This document shows positions 1 through 8,761 of a stretch of DNA of 64,000 nt, piece by piece. Position 1 is the first letter of the stretch. Each line of letters opens with the position of its first letter. This DNA is from Leguminivora glycinivorella (taxonomy: Eukaryota; Arthropoda; Insecta; Lepidoptera; Tortricidae): assembly GCF_023078275.1 (NCBI RefSeq), contig NC_062971.1:16244001-16308000 (forward strand), in the 5' to 3' direction. Both the position numbers and the translations under genes were made by a program. Below the pieces are notes generated by a model. That model was not told the DNA's origin, did not search any database, and saw nothing but the letters and a program-made list of their open reading frames with translations.

Positions 1-109
1 ACCAAATGACAAGTCACTTGTGTGAGATATAGGTTTATTGTGTCTCATATTATACAGCGTGCGGCAACTTATATAGCAAGCAATGAGAGGGGATATACTC
101 CACACTACA
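1..109 (-). repeat. 3' LTR of the minus-strand retrotransposon, truncated by the window edge
   Basis: Identical to 6060-6168. On the minus strand it starts TGTAGTGTGG directly after the polypurine tract. The terminal 12 bp (matching 6048-6059) are outside the window. Confidence 0.93.
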
Positions 110-120
110 TCTCCCCAATT
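110..120 (-). promoter_or_regulatory. Polypurine tract (plus-strand DNA primer) of the retrotransposon
   Basis: Minus strand reads AATTGGGGAGA immediately before the 3' LTR start TGTAG. This is the position and composition expected of the RNase H-resistant purine primer of Ty3/gypsy elements. Confidence 0.8.
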
Positions 121-397
121 GATAGAAAAAAAAAGAATTTACGACAATTTTTTTTTTTTTTTTTACAATATAATTTTTGCAAGTCCTAAACATTAATTAA
201 CAACTAATTATAATTAAGCATACACAAGTAATCAGTTTCTCAATGGATGCTCGTGATACAAGCGATAATGTAAACAATAACAAACAGGTAGTTTAATCTT
301 ATGACTAAGCCTTAGGTAGGTATATGTATAAGTATGTATACAACAATGCTTATGGCTCGTGAGCAATACAGTAATAGGGTTCCTTTATACATCTGAT
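121..397. other. Retrotransposon 3' untranslated region, no env
   Basis: Between the pol stop at 398 and the polypurine tract there is AT-rich sequence, including a T-run at 150-164 on the plus strand, with no ORF of note. The space is too small for an envelope gene, so the element is of the gag-pol-only type. Confidence 0.7.
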
Positions 398-2860
398 TTA
401 GGATTTAAACAATTTAGTTCTGTTTTTGTGAACAATTTCATCCCTATTATTAAGCTTTATCTTTACATTGGGGCCTAGATCACTTATAACAGGGTAAGGG
501 CCTAAATATATACTTTGTGTCTTGTCGTTTACAGGGTTTCTTAATAAAACTAAATCTCCTACACTATAGGACACTGGGTTAATTTGTCTATCATAGTACT
601 GTTTCCTAACTAGCTTACTTTTATTTAGGTTATCCTTAGCTTCGCGCTGACTCAGCTGTAAGCGATACTTTAACTCTAATGGGTAGCTATCGTAATTGTA
701 TAATGGATCAACAGTGGTTACAAGATTAGTAGGTATGTTACACAGCTTACCGAATACCAGCTCGTGCGGTGTGTACTTAGTTTCGGAATGCACACTGCAA
801 TTATAAGCAAAGCACCAGTATGGTAGCCAAGAGCTCCATGAGGATGTATGATTTTCGGTATGTATTCTTAGATACGCACCCATAGTTTTATGTGAATTTT
901 CAAGTGCTCCGATGCTCTCGTGGTGATAGGCGGTAGATGTTACCTGATTAATTTGTAGCAGTTTGCATACCTCCGTCATGGTGCTCGCAATGAACTCGCT
1001 GCCGCGATCTGTCGCTATCTCGCGGGGAATACCATACCTTAGTACGAAGTTTTCGACGAATGCCTTCGCGACCGTGACCGCGTCCTTGGACCGTAGTGGG
1101 TATGCTTCTGTGTATTTGGTAAGGTCACACTGAAGAGTGAGTATGTATGTAAAGCTATCGTTATCTTTATTTAGTGGACCTACAATATCGAGATATACTT
1201 TGTCGAAGGCTGATTCAGCTGTTGAGGTTATCACCATTGGTTGTTTTGTGTGTAATGAGTACTTTTGAGTTTGACATTTAGTACACTTAGAAACAAAATC
1301 TCTGATGTCCTTATCCATGGATGACCAAAAATAATACTTTTTGATATTATTAGTCATTCTCCTAATGCCAGCGTGGCCACTAGTTGGCAAGAGGTGAAAA
1401 TCGTTAAGTATTACTCGAACATCGTCTTCTTCAGTTATTCTTTGAACGCCTTTAATTATGTATAATCGGGGCATATGAGGAATTGCCGGTCCGGACCGTT
1501 TCTTATATATTTGTTTTATTTCGCGCGTTAATTTCTCTATCATTTCTTTATTAGTATTATTTTTAATAATACACAATTCCTCTATTTGTAATCGTTTACA
1601 AAATGATCCCAAGTCCCTCACTAACACGGCTCGCGTAGATAATGATCGAGATTTTGGGTTCATATATATTACCCCTTTTGTTGGCACATATACAAATGAA
1701 TCGGACATTTCCGCAATTAATCCTCGATTGGATATATCTTTTAATATTTCATTATTTGCAATGCTTAATTCAGTCAAGTTTCTTGGTTTTTTAAGAATTT
1801 CCACAACCCTTGGGTGATCAGGCCTTGAATTAGTGGAAAGCTTATCAAACGAAGAGCTTTGCTGAAGAGTAGCATCATTTCGTAGGTTAGTTAGTTGACG
1901 TCGCGCTTGACGTCGCGTCATAACATTCATAATATTATTAGTCATATCGGCCAGCTGCTCCGACGTCACTACGATACGAGAAAGTGCGTCGGCTGCGCAA
2001 TTGTTTTGGCCCTTTATGTATTCAACGGTGTAATTATATTCTTCTAGTTGAAGTCTGAATTTAAGAAGTCTACTCGAGGGATCACGAATATTAAATAGAT
2101 ATACTAGTGGCCGATGATCTGTCTGTATTTTGAATCTTCTCCCATATAAATACGGTCGAAAATATCGTACACTCCATACGACTGCCAATAGTTCTTTTTC
2201 GATCGTTGGGTAGTTTAACTCTGCCTTATTTAATCCTCTACTTGCGTAAGCGATTGGGCGTCCGTCACTATTACAAAGAACAGAACCTATGGCCAGACCG
2301 GACGCGTCTGTTTGCAAGATAAATTCGTTTTCAGTTGAAAAGTTTGGATATTGTAATACGGGTGGGTTAACTAATGCTTTCTTTAATAATTGAAATGATT
2401 TTTCGCAATCTGTACTCCAACAAAATTTTACATTTTTACGCAATAGCATGTTTAGGGGAGAAACTATTTCAGCAAAATTTTTAATAAATTTCCTGTAGTA
2501 ATTGGCAAAAGCAACAAAGCGTTTCAGGTCACTACTGTTTTGTGGCTTGGGGTACGTGTTTAGTACTTTAACTTTTTCAGGGTCGGGTAATATTCCTTTT
2601 TCCGATACAATGTGGCCTAAATAAAGAATTTCTTTTTGTAAAAATTTACATTTGGCAGGGTTCAACTTTAAATTGACTTTTCTTAATCTGCTGAAAACAT
2701 CCATAAGATTTTTATTGTGCGTTTCCAGACTTCTTCCAAATATTACTATGTCATCTTGATACACAAAACACTGTTCATAGTTTAAACCGGACATAGCTAT
2801 TGTCATCATTCTGGAGAATGCGTTGGGTGATGATTTCATTCCCATAGGTAGCCGTGTCAT
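398..2860 (-). CDS. pol: Pol, main part: RT C-terminal half, RNase H, integrase
   Basis: An 820-residue frame counted from an internal Met; it is really open upstream to about 3003, so this Met is not a true start. Residues 34-37 are the RT active site YQDD, where the YxDD of gypsy RTs is expected. RNase H follows with acidic residues at D185 (TDASG), E221, D248 (TDHRP) and D291. Integrase has an HHCC zinc-binding module (H489, H496, C526, C529) and the DDE triad D558, D618 (TDRGSEF) and E654. The C-terminal 60 residues resemble the integrase C-terminal region of the same families (VGDLVLL, LGPYPV). Domain order RT-RNase H-integrase identifies Ty3/gypsy rather than copia. All catalytic residues are intact in this segment; the defect is the upstream frameshift at about 3005-3011. 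The RT motif with the first catalytic Asp (LDLYQGF) lies around 2925-2960, in this frame but upstream of the Met. Confidence 0.93.
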   Translation of the reverse strand: MTRLPMGMKSSPNAFSRMMTIAMSGLNYEQCFVYQDDIVIFGRSLETHNKNLMDVFSRLRKVNLKLNPAKCKFLQKEILYLGHIVSEKGILPDPEKVKVLNTYPKPQNSSDLKRFVAFANYYRKFIKNFAEIVSPLNMLLRKNVKFCWSTDCEKSFQLLKKALVNPPVLQYPNFSTENEFILQTDASGLAIGSVLCNSDGRPIAYASRGLNKAELNYPTIEKELLAVVWSVRYFRPYLYGRRFKIQTDHRPLVYLFNIRDPSSRLLKFRLQLEEYNYTVEYIKGQNNCAADALSRIVVTSEQLADMTNNIMNVMTRRQARRQLTNLRNDATLQQSSSFDKLSTNSRPDHPRVVEILKKPRNLTELSIANNEILKDISNRGLIAEMSDSFVYVPTKGVIYMNPKSRSLSTRAVLVRDLGSFCKRLQIEELCIIKNNTNKEMIEKLTREIKQIYKKRSGPAIPHMPRLYIIKGVQRITEEDDVRVILNDFHLLPTSGHAGIRRMTNNIKKYYFWSSMDKDIRDFVSKCTKCQTQKYSLHTKQPMVITSTAESAFDKVYLDIVGPLNKDNDSFTYILTLQCDLTKYTEAYPLRSKDAVTVAKAFVENFVLRYGIPREIATDRGSEFIASTMTEVCKLLQINQVTSTAYHHESIGALENSHKTMGAYLRIHTENHTSSWSSWLPYWCFAYNCSVHSETKYTPHELVFGKLCNIPTNLVTTVDPLYNYDSYPLELKYRLQLSQREAKDNLNKSKLVRKQYYDRQINPVSYSVGDLVLLRNPVNDKTQSIYLGPYPVISDLGPNVKIKLNNRDEIVHKNRTKLFKS

Positions 2861-2982
2861 AGAATATTGATTAGTGTTGGTTGTAAAGGAAGTTAGTTTT
2901 CTACTTTCTGGACTAAGTTCTAATTGGTAAAATCCTTGGTATAGGTCTAGATGTGAAAAGTAAACTGCGCCCGCTAATGAGT

Positions 2983-4152
2983 CTAGTATGGTAGTGATAT
3001 TAGGTAAGGAAACTTATCATCCTGTATGTTTTCGTTTAATTTTCGGTAATCTATAACTACGCGCCATTTCTTTTGATTAGAGGAGTCGGTTTTTTTTGGA
3101 ACTAGTAGAAGTGGGCTCGACCACTCGCTACAGCTCTCTTCAATTATATTATCGGCTAACATTTGTTGTATTTGCTTATCGACTTCTTGTTTTTGAGATT
3201 GCGGTAAGCGATATGGTTTAACATAGACCGGATTTGTATTGGGTTTTACTTGTATAGTATACTGGTATAAGTTGGTTACTGTCAACGCGTCACCTGGTAA
3301 ATGAAATATGTCGGGAAATTTGCCACAAATATTTTCTATTTGAGTTCTTTCGTCCTTGTTTAGATAGTCTAATTTAAGATTGGATAATAACTGTCGTACT
3401 CTGCTTCCATTGATGTCACTTTTTTCGAAACTGTAAGCCTCAAACTCGCTGAGCTTACAAATCGCTGGATTGAAATAACTTAAGCGCGCCTCTGTTTCGC
3501 GTGTATTTAAAATCTTAATGCCTATTTTCCCATTGTTTGGTGAATTTATAGTACCAGCCAAAAATACTCCCTCGCACAATTCGCTAGGTAGAACCACACA
3601 GTCCTCCTTTGCTGCCGTGTTTATAAAAAAAATCTTCTCGCATCTTGGGGGCACTACTATGAAATGATTGCCGCCTAAACTCCCCATGCTTAGCGGTAAT
3701 ATAACCAAACTTCCTTCTAACATTAAGCCTAAAGTGTTATGCTCAAAATTTATATTGCTATTATATCTTACTAGGAAGTCTAGTCCTAGAATGCCGTCCG
3801 TTTTGCAGGGTAAATTTTTAATTACGTGAAATTTATGTTTTAATCGGTAATCATTTAATTTTAACTCAAGGTAAACAAAACCTTCGGTAAGTATTACGCC
3901 ACCAATTCCGATGATTTCAATTTCGCTTTTATGAATCGGAATGTTCAATGAATTAATCACATCAGCTTGCACGGCAGAAATTGATGCCCCACAATCAACT
4001 AACCAGCTGTATTTAGAAATTCCCACGGCGATTTCAACGGAACTGCATTTATTACATGTAAATATGTACTCATACTTATTAGGGACGAAAAAACAAATGT
4101 TGCTCTTGGGGGGTCTGACTCGAATTTGTAAAATCCGTACTGGTGTTATCAT
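2983..4152 (-). pseudogene. pol: Pol, N-terminal part: aspartic protease and RT start, ended by a frameshift
   Basis: This frame carries a retroviral-type aspartic protease: active site DCGAS at residues 53-57 (DSGAS or DTGAS is more usual), flap-like IGIGG at about 81-85, and ILGLDFL at 121-127. The start of RT follows with SEWSSPLLLVPKK and WRVVIDYRKLNE near the end. Family knowledge predicts the conserved DDKFPLP block next; here the frame runs off after DDKFP and stops at 2983, while the remaining RT motifs continue in the other frame. A single-base change within the plus-strand stretch at about 3003-3011 explains it. The frame opens after a stop at about 4190, so the 110 nt before gag's stop overlap gag. 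The Met at 4152 is probably not used; pol is normally made as a gag-pol fusion. Confidence 0.88.
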
Positions 4153-4190
4153 TTTGACCGTCTTGCGAATCTGAATGTATGATATTTACA
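4079..4190 (-). promoter_or_regulatory. gag/pol overlap with a +1 frame relation; candidate recoding site
   Basis: The pol frame is +1 relative to gag (codon registers 1 and 0 modulo 3), not the -1 common in insect gypsy elements. The gag frame ends CGT CCC TAA TAA, and pol reads straight on from CCT AAT AAG. A P-site CCC next to a UAA stop with a +1 slip would join the two frames exactly at the end of gag, similar in logic to antizyme-type +1 shifts. A C6 run about 35 nt upstream is an alternative slip site. The frame relation is seen in the sequence; the mechanism is inferred. Confidence 0.45.
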
Positions 4191-5011
4191 TTTTGGAGAT
4201 TTTGAGCTTGGGGATTATAGGAATTTGAATTTCCTCGAAACCTACCTCGTGTGAATGTTCCACGGCCTGGTCTGTTTATCCCTGAATTGTATGATCGCTC
4301 TTGGTCGTCTTGTTGACGGTTTGGCACCTGGAAAGATCTATTTGGGTATCGCGGGCTCGCATATCCTCGCTTAGAGTATCCACCACGCTGACCGCTACCG
4401 CGTGTGGTATAAAATCTGTCATACGTACCTCGTCCTTTGCTTCCAAAGAGGATAGACCCATTCTCACCTCTCGTTGAGGACAACTCTTCATCTTTGGCGG
4501 CCGCAATTACGTCTTTTAATGCAGTATAGCCCCGGGCCGACAATATTGTACGCATATCACGGTTCCTCAACCCGTCGATGAACCGGTGGACTGCCAATTT
4601 TTCATTTAAGGGTTTTAATGTCTTGTATGCGTCGGTGTTACCGTCGGCTTGAGAAATCGTTAATTCTGTAAAAAGCGTTTCAATTTCCGATCCATATTCA
4701 TCTAAGGTCTTACCTTTTTGTTGAGCAGCCAGCAACTGTGAATGTAAGGCAATATATGACTTTTTAGTTATTAAATTTTTGCGCATATCGGTTATCATGG
4801 CCTTCACTGAGTCATAGGATTGAGACATGCGTAGTTTTGCGGATTCTGAGAGACGAGTTTTTAAAACAAATTTAACGAGAGTGACAGCACCAGCGCTATC
4901 TAGCAAGGACTCGTACATCTCGATCCCATCTATGAGTTGCTTGGTAACCACTTCTGACCCATCCATAACCGGCATTAGCGAAACCGCGGTTTTCGGACAA
5001 AACGCTGCCAT
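4079..5011 (-). CDS. gag: Gag-like structural protein, zinc-knuckle-free, RG-rich C-terminus
   Basis: A 310-residue protein upstream of pol on the same strand. The first 185 residues are a helical, Leu/Ala/Lys/Glu-rich region of the kind found in insect gypsy gag (KSYIALHSQLLAAQQKG, then DEYGSEIETLFTEL, then RFIDGLRNRDMR). About residues 190-265 are rich in Arg and Gly (GRGTYDRFYTTRGSGQRGG, GRGTFTRGRFRG), probably the nucleic-acid-binding part. No CCHC knuckle is present anywhere. The start ATG at 5011 sits in ACAAAAATGG, a good Kozak context, with an in-frame TGA 9 nt upstream, which supports this start. It overlaps the end of the small ORF upstream by 37 nt, so translation may depend on reinitiation, leaky scanning or splicing. 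It ends in tandem stops. Confidence 0.85.
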   Translation of the reverse strand: MAAFCPKTAVSLMPVMDGSEVVTKQLIDGIEMYESLLDSAGAVTLVKFVLKTRLSESAKLRMSQSYDSVKAMITDMRKNLITKKSYIALHSQLLAAQQKGKTLDEYGSEIETLFTELTISQADGNTDAYKTLKPLNEKLAVHRFIDGLRNRDMRTILSARGYTALKDVIAAAKDEELSSTRGENGSILFGSKGRGTYDRFYTTRGSGQRGGYSKRGYASPRYPNRSFQVPNRQQDDQERSYNSGINRPGRGTFTRGRFRGNSNSYNPQAQNLQNVNIIHSDSQDGQNDNTSTDFTNSSQTPQEQHLFFRP

Positions 5012-5306
5012 TTTTGTTCAACTTTATGCTGAGGACTGGAACTAATGTCCTTGGCTTGTAGACATAAAGTACATATGCTATTAAACGAGTCTTGAACAGA
5101 ATCATATAATATATTTAAGGCTTCTAAGTCACTACTTTTATATTCCTTACTTTTAATATCATCTATAATTAGGTTAAATTTAGAAAATAAATCTATAGCT
5201 TCCTTTTCTTTCTTTTCAGATATTTTATAACGTTCCTTACCTTTTTTATTAATTGCGTTCGTATCGCTAGCAACTGTTCATGTATAGTTTCTAATTGATC
5301 TGCCAT
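4975..5306 (-). pseudogene. Second small ORF before gag, basic/charged, broken in an A-run
   Basis: On the minus strand an ATG at 5306 begins MADQLETIHEQLLAIRTQL; that frame closes after about 36 codons. A one-base shift in the A6 run (plus-strand T6 at 5242-5247) would bring in the next frame, which stays open for about 85 codons (KERYKISEKKEKEAIDLF, then DSVQDSFNSICTLC) to a stop at 4975, inside gag. The segment is charged with heptad-like Leu/Ile, so a coiled coil is possible. It does not continue in frame into gag. It may be a separate accessory ORF, as I recall for 412/mdg1, or an old gag N-terminus. The A-run is followed by GGTAAGG, a donor-like sequence, so splicing rather than mutation is an alternative. 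Confidence 0.5.
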
Positions 5307-5570
5307 GAATCTTTACATGACAAATAACTCAAGGAAGTTATATCTAAACTATGCTAATACGAGAGAAGAATGAATTAAGTGTCCGCATATGCTCCGTGAC
5401 ACATTTATACTTATAAAACAATAAGTATACAGACATGTCCATGTTACTAAATATTACGCAACTTATGGTATGCTACTTGCTGTACCTAACGTATTTACTA
5501 TGTCCGATGTATTTTGTTTCTACGCGCACTTTTTTTTTGTTTTCACTACCAATTTCACTTACGCACACAC

Positions 5571-5852
5571 TTACGCACATTCATCACTGCGCGGATTGGG
5601 AACAGGAGCTCTGCGACTGGAGCGACGAAACTGAGCCGCCGACATCTCGCGACGAATCCAAGTCGTATGCATTTTCTTGTATATTCGCACAAGGCCAAAA
5701 CAGCTCGCAACTATCAGGAATACAATAATTACACCCAAGAGTATATTGGTCGTGGACAGGTGCGACGTCACTTGCTCCACTTCGGCTGTGTTGCTGCCGC
5801 CGCTAGCGGTTTGGGCGATAACTACTTCATCTTTCGAAGTACTTGAACCCAT
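5571..5852 (-). CDS. Small ORF before gag: predicted N-myristoylated single-pass membrane protein
   Basis: 93 residues between the 5' LTR and gag. I start it at the ATG at 5852 (GGAAATGGG); the codon two places upstream is TTG, not a true Met. The protein begins MGSSTSK: Gly2, Ser6 and Lys7 fit the N-myristoylation consensus MGxxxS/T. Residues about 8-35 are polar and acidic. A hydrophobic stretch of about 20 residues follows (about 37-57, NILLGVIIVFLIVASCFGL), then a strongly basic tail (RIYKKMHTTWIRRE, later RRSSRR). It sits on the genomic RNA ahead of gag and would be the first ORF translated. I know of small ORFs upstream of gag in 412/mdg1 elements, but I do not know a function. Membrane targeting is inferred from sequence only. 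Confidence 0.7.
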   Translation of the reverse strand: MGSSTSKDEVVIAQTASGGSNTAEVEQVTSHLSTTNILLGVIIVFLIVASCFGLVRIYKKMHTTWIRREMSAAQFRRSSRRAPVPNPRSDECA

Positions 5853-6032
5853 TTCCAACTTTTAATTTCTAGGTAGAATTTGGAAATAAAAGAAACTGTC
5901 GAGATTACTTAATGATGTGGTCACGTTTCAATTTAGCGTTGTCTATTTGACACATTTTATAAAGTTCACCGTTTTTCACCAATCACATGATTCTAGTCTT
6001 TAACTACACTCACTCGCGCTTACCACAATCAA
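5853..6032 (-). other. Retrotransposon 5' untranslated leader
   Basis: Lies between the primer binding site and the small membrane ORF on the minus strand. It would be expected to hold packaging signals; no specific motif was recognised. Confidence 0.5.
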
Positions 6033-6047
6033 CTGGCAGGATCGCCA
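6033..6047 (-). promoter_or_regulatory. Primer binding site, tRNA-Arg-type
   Basis: Minus strand reads TGGCGATCCTGCCAG directly after the LTR end ACA. Its complement CTGGCAGGATCG-CCA is what I recall for the 3' end of insect tRNA-Arg(ACG). 412/mdg1 elements are known to prime from tRNA-Arg. Confidence 0.75.
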
Positions 6048-6168
6048 TGTGACGTGGGGACCAAATGACAAGTCACTTGTGTGAGATATAGGTTTATTGT
6101 GTCTCATATTATACAGCGTGCGGCAACTTATATAGCAAGCAATGAGAGGGGATATACTCCACACTACA
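6048..6168 (-). repeat. 5' LTR, 121 bp, with TATA box and poly(A) signal
   Basis: On the minus strand the LTR runs TGTAGTG...GTCACA. It contains TATATAAG (plus-strand 6127-6134) and AATAAA (plus-strand 6093-6098) in the order expected for U3 then R. 121 bp is very short for an LTR but not unknown among insect gypsy elements. Its right edge is fixed by loss of similarity to the left LTR after 6168. Confidence 0.88.
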
Positions 6169-7284
6169 GTGCTGCGGCCTTGACCCTGGGCAGGTGCGCG
6201 CGCGTCGCGCATGCATCTCCCTATGTCAGTCGCCCGCGCCGCGCGCTAATCCACGACAACGGAACCGTTAGCCCGTCGACGTGCAAAATATGCAAAGTCT
6301 CGAAAGCTGCTTAAAGGATTAGGCTTCGAAAACCTTTAAAGGTTCGCCGGCTGAAGCGCAAAAATCGATTGAAATTCGTAGCGGTCGGGGCGGTCGCACG
6401 CCAATCAGATCATCGCGATGGAATATGAATTTAAATTGACAAGGCGCGATCGCGCATGCCTGCCGATGCGCGGTTCGCACGGCGCGTGGGAGCGGCGGCG
6501 ACTGCGCGAGCGGCCGTGCGCGTGCGCACCGCATTTGAATGTATTCTAATATCCGAGTCGAGCAATATGCTGCTGATTGATTTCTATCGTATACGGTAAC
6601 ACCTTCGCGGAGATTACATTTATGTGCAGAGTAATGTAGACCTTATGCGCTAGGTCACAGGTTTGAGATTTGGTTCGCTGCGCGGGAGTGTGTAGGAGGC
6701 AGCAGCGGTTCCCGGGCCGCCCCGCGTAATGGCGCGGACGCTCGCCGTCAGAAGTCATACGATGCGTACGTGTTCGAATGTCATCATTCCGATATGTGAA
6801 TCATAAAACTGATAGGTGTAATTTAACCGTTCCCAGATTATGTTGATGGTAGTTTGTATGTCATTCTATTTAGCCATATGCCTATTGCCGGACACGCACG
6901 ATATTTTATGTGTTCATAACTTTATCCAAGGGAGATTTATGGGACATCAAATTGTTTTAAATCGACTTGGACATTTTCTTCAATAACTAGCCAATAATCA
7001 GTGTAGGGCTGTAGGCAGTGGCTGTACCATTAGCAGCGCATTACCATGCGCGTGATATTATTAGATTGCGGCACAACACCTCAGCGGCCGGCACCCAAAC
7101 TACAGGCCTCGGTGATGAACACCGAAACAGAACGAGAGCAATCAGCGCACCGCAGACCAGCTCGTTACTGCACCCGTTATTCGTTCGATTCAAATTATGT
7201 GTAATACAACTATGACTGACCGCCAGTCGATTGAAGTTTTGTTAATAAATTATAATAATTGAACAAATTGTGCTAAAAGTCGGC
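6169..7284. other. Unassigned sequence, partly CpG-rich
   Basis: 6169-6770 is patchily CpG-rich (for example 6190-6250 and 6480-6535) with short chance frames on both strands. 6771-7284 is AT-rich. No gene or repeat recognised. Confidence 0.4.
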
Positions 7285-7469
7285 TAAGGTACAGCGGGAC
7301 AAATCTCGACTGGGGGGCAAATGTAACTGGTCCATTTTTTCATGTTATACAATGTTTGCATTATTAAATAGTGTGTCCTCCGGTTAGAACTCAAGATCAT
7401 AGTGTAATAATGGAAAAAATGGATCGGTTACAATTGCCCCCCAGTCGAGATTTATCCCGTTGTACCTTA
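7285..7469. mobile_element. Palindromic MITE-like element
   Basis: Inverted arms of about 36 bp: TAAGGTACAGCGGGACAAAT at 7285 and its complement ending GTACCTTA at 7469, both with the CTCGACTGGGGGGC block. The element begins and ends with TA. A related fragment with the same block lies at about 40335-40380. Confidence 0.75.
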
Positions 7470-8341
7470 TAAGTTATAATAAACACCCAAATGTTCATAA
7501 ATACATAGGAATAGGACTAAATAAAAAACCTTTGAGAAGGCTAATTTGTACCTACCTATTTTATACGTTTGATTGAATAAATTCTGTGTCATTTTATATA
7601 TATTTTTAAATAATAAAAATAAAGGTTTATACAAAAACTGAGACCCTATATAAATGAAAGACGTAAAGACTAAACAGGTTAACTGTATTAGGTAGGAACG
7701 AATATTGAACAACTACCATCGAGAGCTACTATCTAAACCTAAATCATATATGACAGCGACCGGGATTGTGCAGTTTAGTGAAAGTGTAAAAGGTGATAAT
7801 GTATATGTATCGGCGCCAGTTAGGGCGGGGGCGCAGGGAGAGGGTTAGCGGGACCGTAACGTGCTGCAGGTGCCTCTAACGGGACTGTGAAAGGTCACCT
7901 CGCCCTTCAGGGCTGCCACCTTCTAGTCAAAACTATTTGTCTGAGAAAATTTATAAGTTCACAATAAAATTTAGAAAATTGGTCCTGTTTAGAAGTGATT
8001 GTAAAATATTTGCATATGAGTAAAAAATCCCAAAGTGTACATAGATAATATAATATTGATGCATTAAAAAACAGCGAATTAGCGATCCTAATAGTTCTGT
8101 TTAATGAATTCGGAATACAAACCTAATACCTACCTAAACTTATTATTAAATACTTTCATTGATAATTTGCAAATTGTAAATGTATTATTATTTATGAAAG
8201 TACACAGGCAACCCTAAACTCTCCTCAAGTGAAGTGAAAGGTCTCGCACATGTTGCGGCACAACACGCGAGCTCGCCGCGACAAATGTGCCTCGAGTGTC
8301 CCGACACACGAGTACTATGGAGCTCAAGCAATACAGCCTGT
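7470..8341. other. Unassigned AT-rich sequence
   Basis: No gene recognised. A GC-richer patch at about 7810-7920 has no coding or repeat assignment. The 81-codon frame at 7467-7712 on the minus strand is AT-rich and treated as chance. Confidence 0.4.
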
Positions 8342-8469
8342 GTATCATGCTGCCAATTTTATCACTTATCCACGTGGATAAGACATCTGTCACTCTCACA
8401 CTGACACTTCTTAAAGCGTGACGGATGCTTTATTCACGTGGATAAGTGAAAAAATTGGCAGCATGATAC
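8342..8469. mobile_element. Foldback MITE-like element
   Basis: Left arm 8342-8380 starts GTATCATGCTGCCAATTTTA. Right arm 8431-8469 is its reverse complement with a few mismatches. Loop about 50 bp. Both arms contain TTATCCACGTGGATA-like sequence. Confidence 0.75.
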
Positions 8470-8574
8470 GCCGGCTGAACACCTTAGTAAGTGCGGGAAC
8501 GAAAATCCCTTCATAAACAATAATATCAATTAATTTGAAAACGAACCCTTGCCTGTTAAACATTTGCACCATGC

Positions 8575-8665
8575 AGCAGGTTTATTTATTATTTATTTAT
8601 CAAGGAGATATCATAGATAACACAGATACATACATGAAAAATAAGCACAGTAAAATGTTGGTTAC
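8575..8665. repeat. Probable dispersed repeat fragment
   Basis: TTATTTATCAAGGAGATATC followed by AACACAGATACATACATGAA and AATAAGCACAG resembles a retroelement-associated repeat I recognise from Lepidoptera. The match is from memory and imperfect. Confidence 0.3.
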
Positions 8666-8761
8666 ATATTTGAATACAGATGTTTCCTTAAAAGTATCTC
8701 ACTGTGAACACGAAATACCATTAACAGAAGTTATGCAAGTGCATTAACTAAAAGTTGTAAA

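Larger units (their letters stand above)
1..6168 (-). mobile_element. Ty3/gypsy LTR retrotransposon, 412/mdg1-like, nearly complete but frameshifted
   Basis: Two direct repeats, 1-109 and 6060-6168, are identical over the 109 bp visible and enclose gag and pol on the minus strand. Read on the minus strand the order is 5' LTR (6048-6168), primer binding site, small membrane ORF, second small ORF, gag, protease-RT-RNase H-integrase, polypurine tract, 3' LTR. By comparison with the right LTR, the left one lacks its last 12 bp, which lie outside the window, so no target duplication can be checked. No env ORF lies between pol and the 3' LTR (110-397). The LTR start TGTAGTG, the tRNA-Arg-type primer site, a gag without zinc knuckle and two small ORFs before gag are what I recall of the Drosophila 412/mdg1 group; that clade call is inference. 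Open frames are interrupted at about 3005-3011 and 5242-5247, so this copy is probably not autonomous as sequenced. Confidence 0.93.

Noticed and set aside
110..397. An envelope gene in the left retrotransposon
   Set aside because: Only 288 bp lie between pol and the 3' LTR, with no suitable ORF. The membrane protein at the other end is too small and lacks envelope features.
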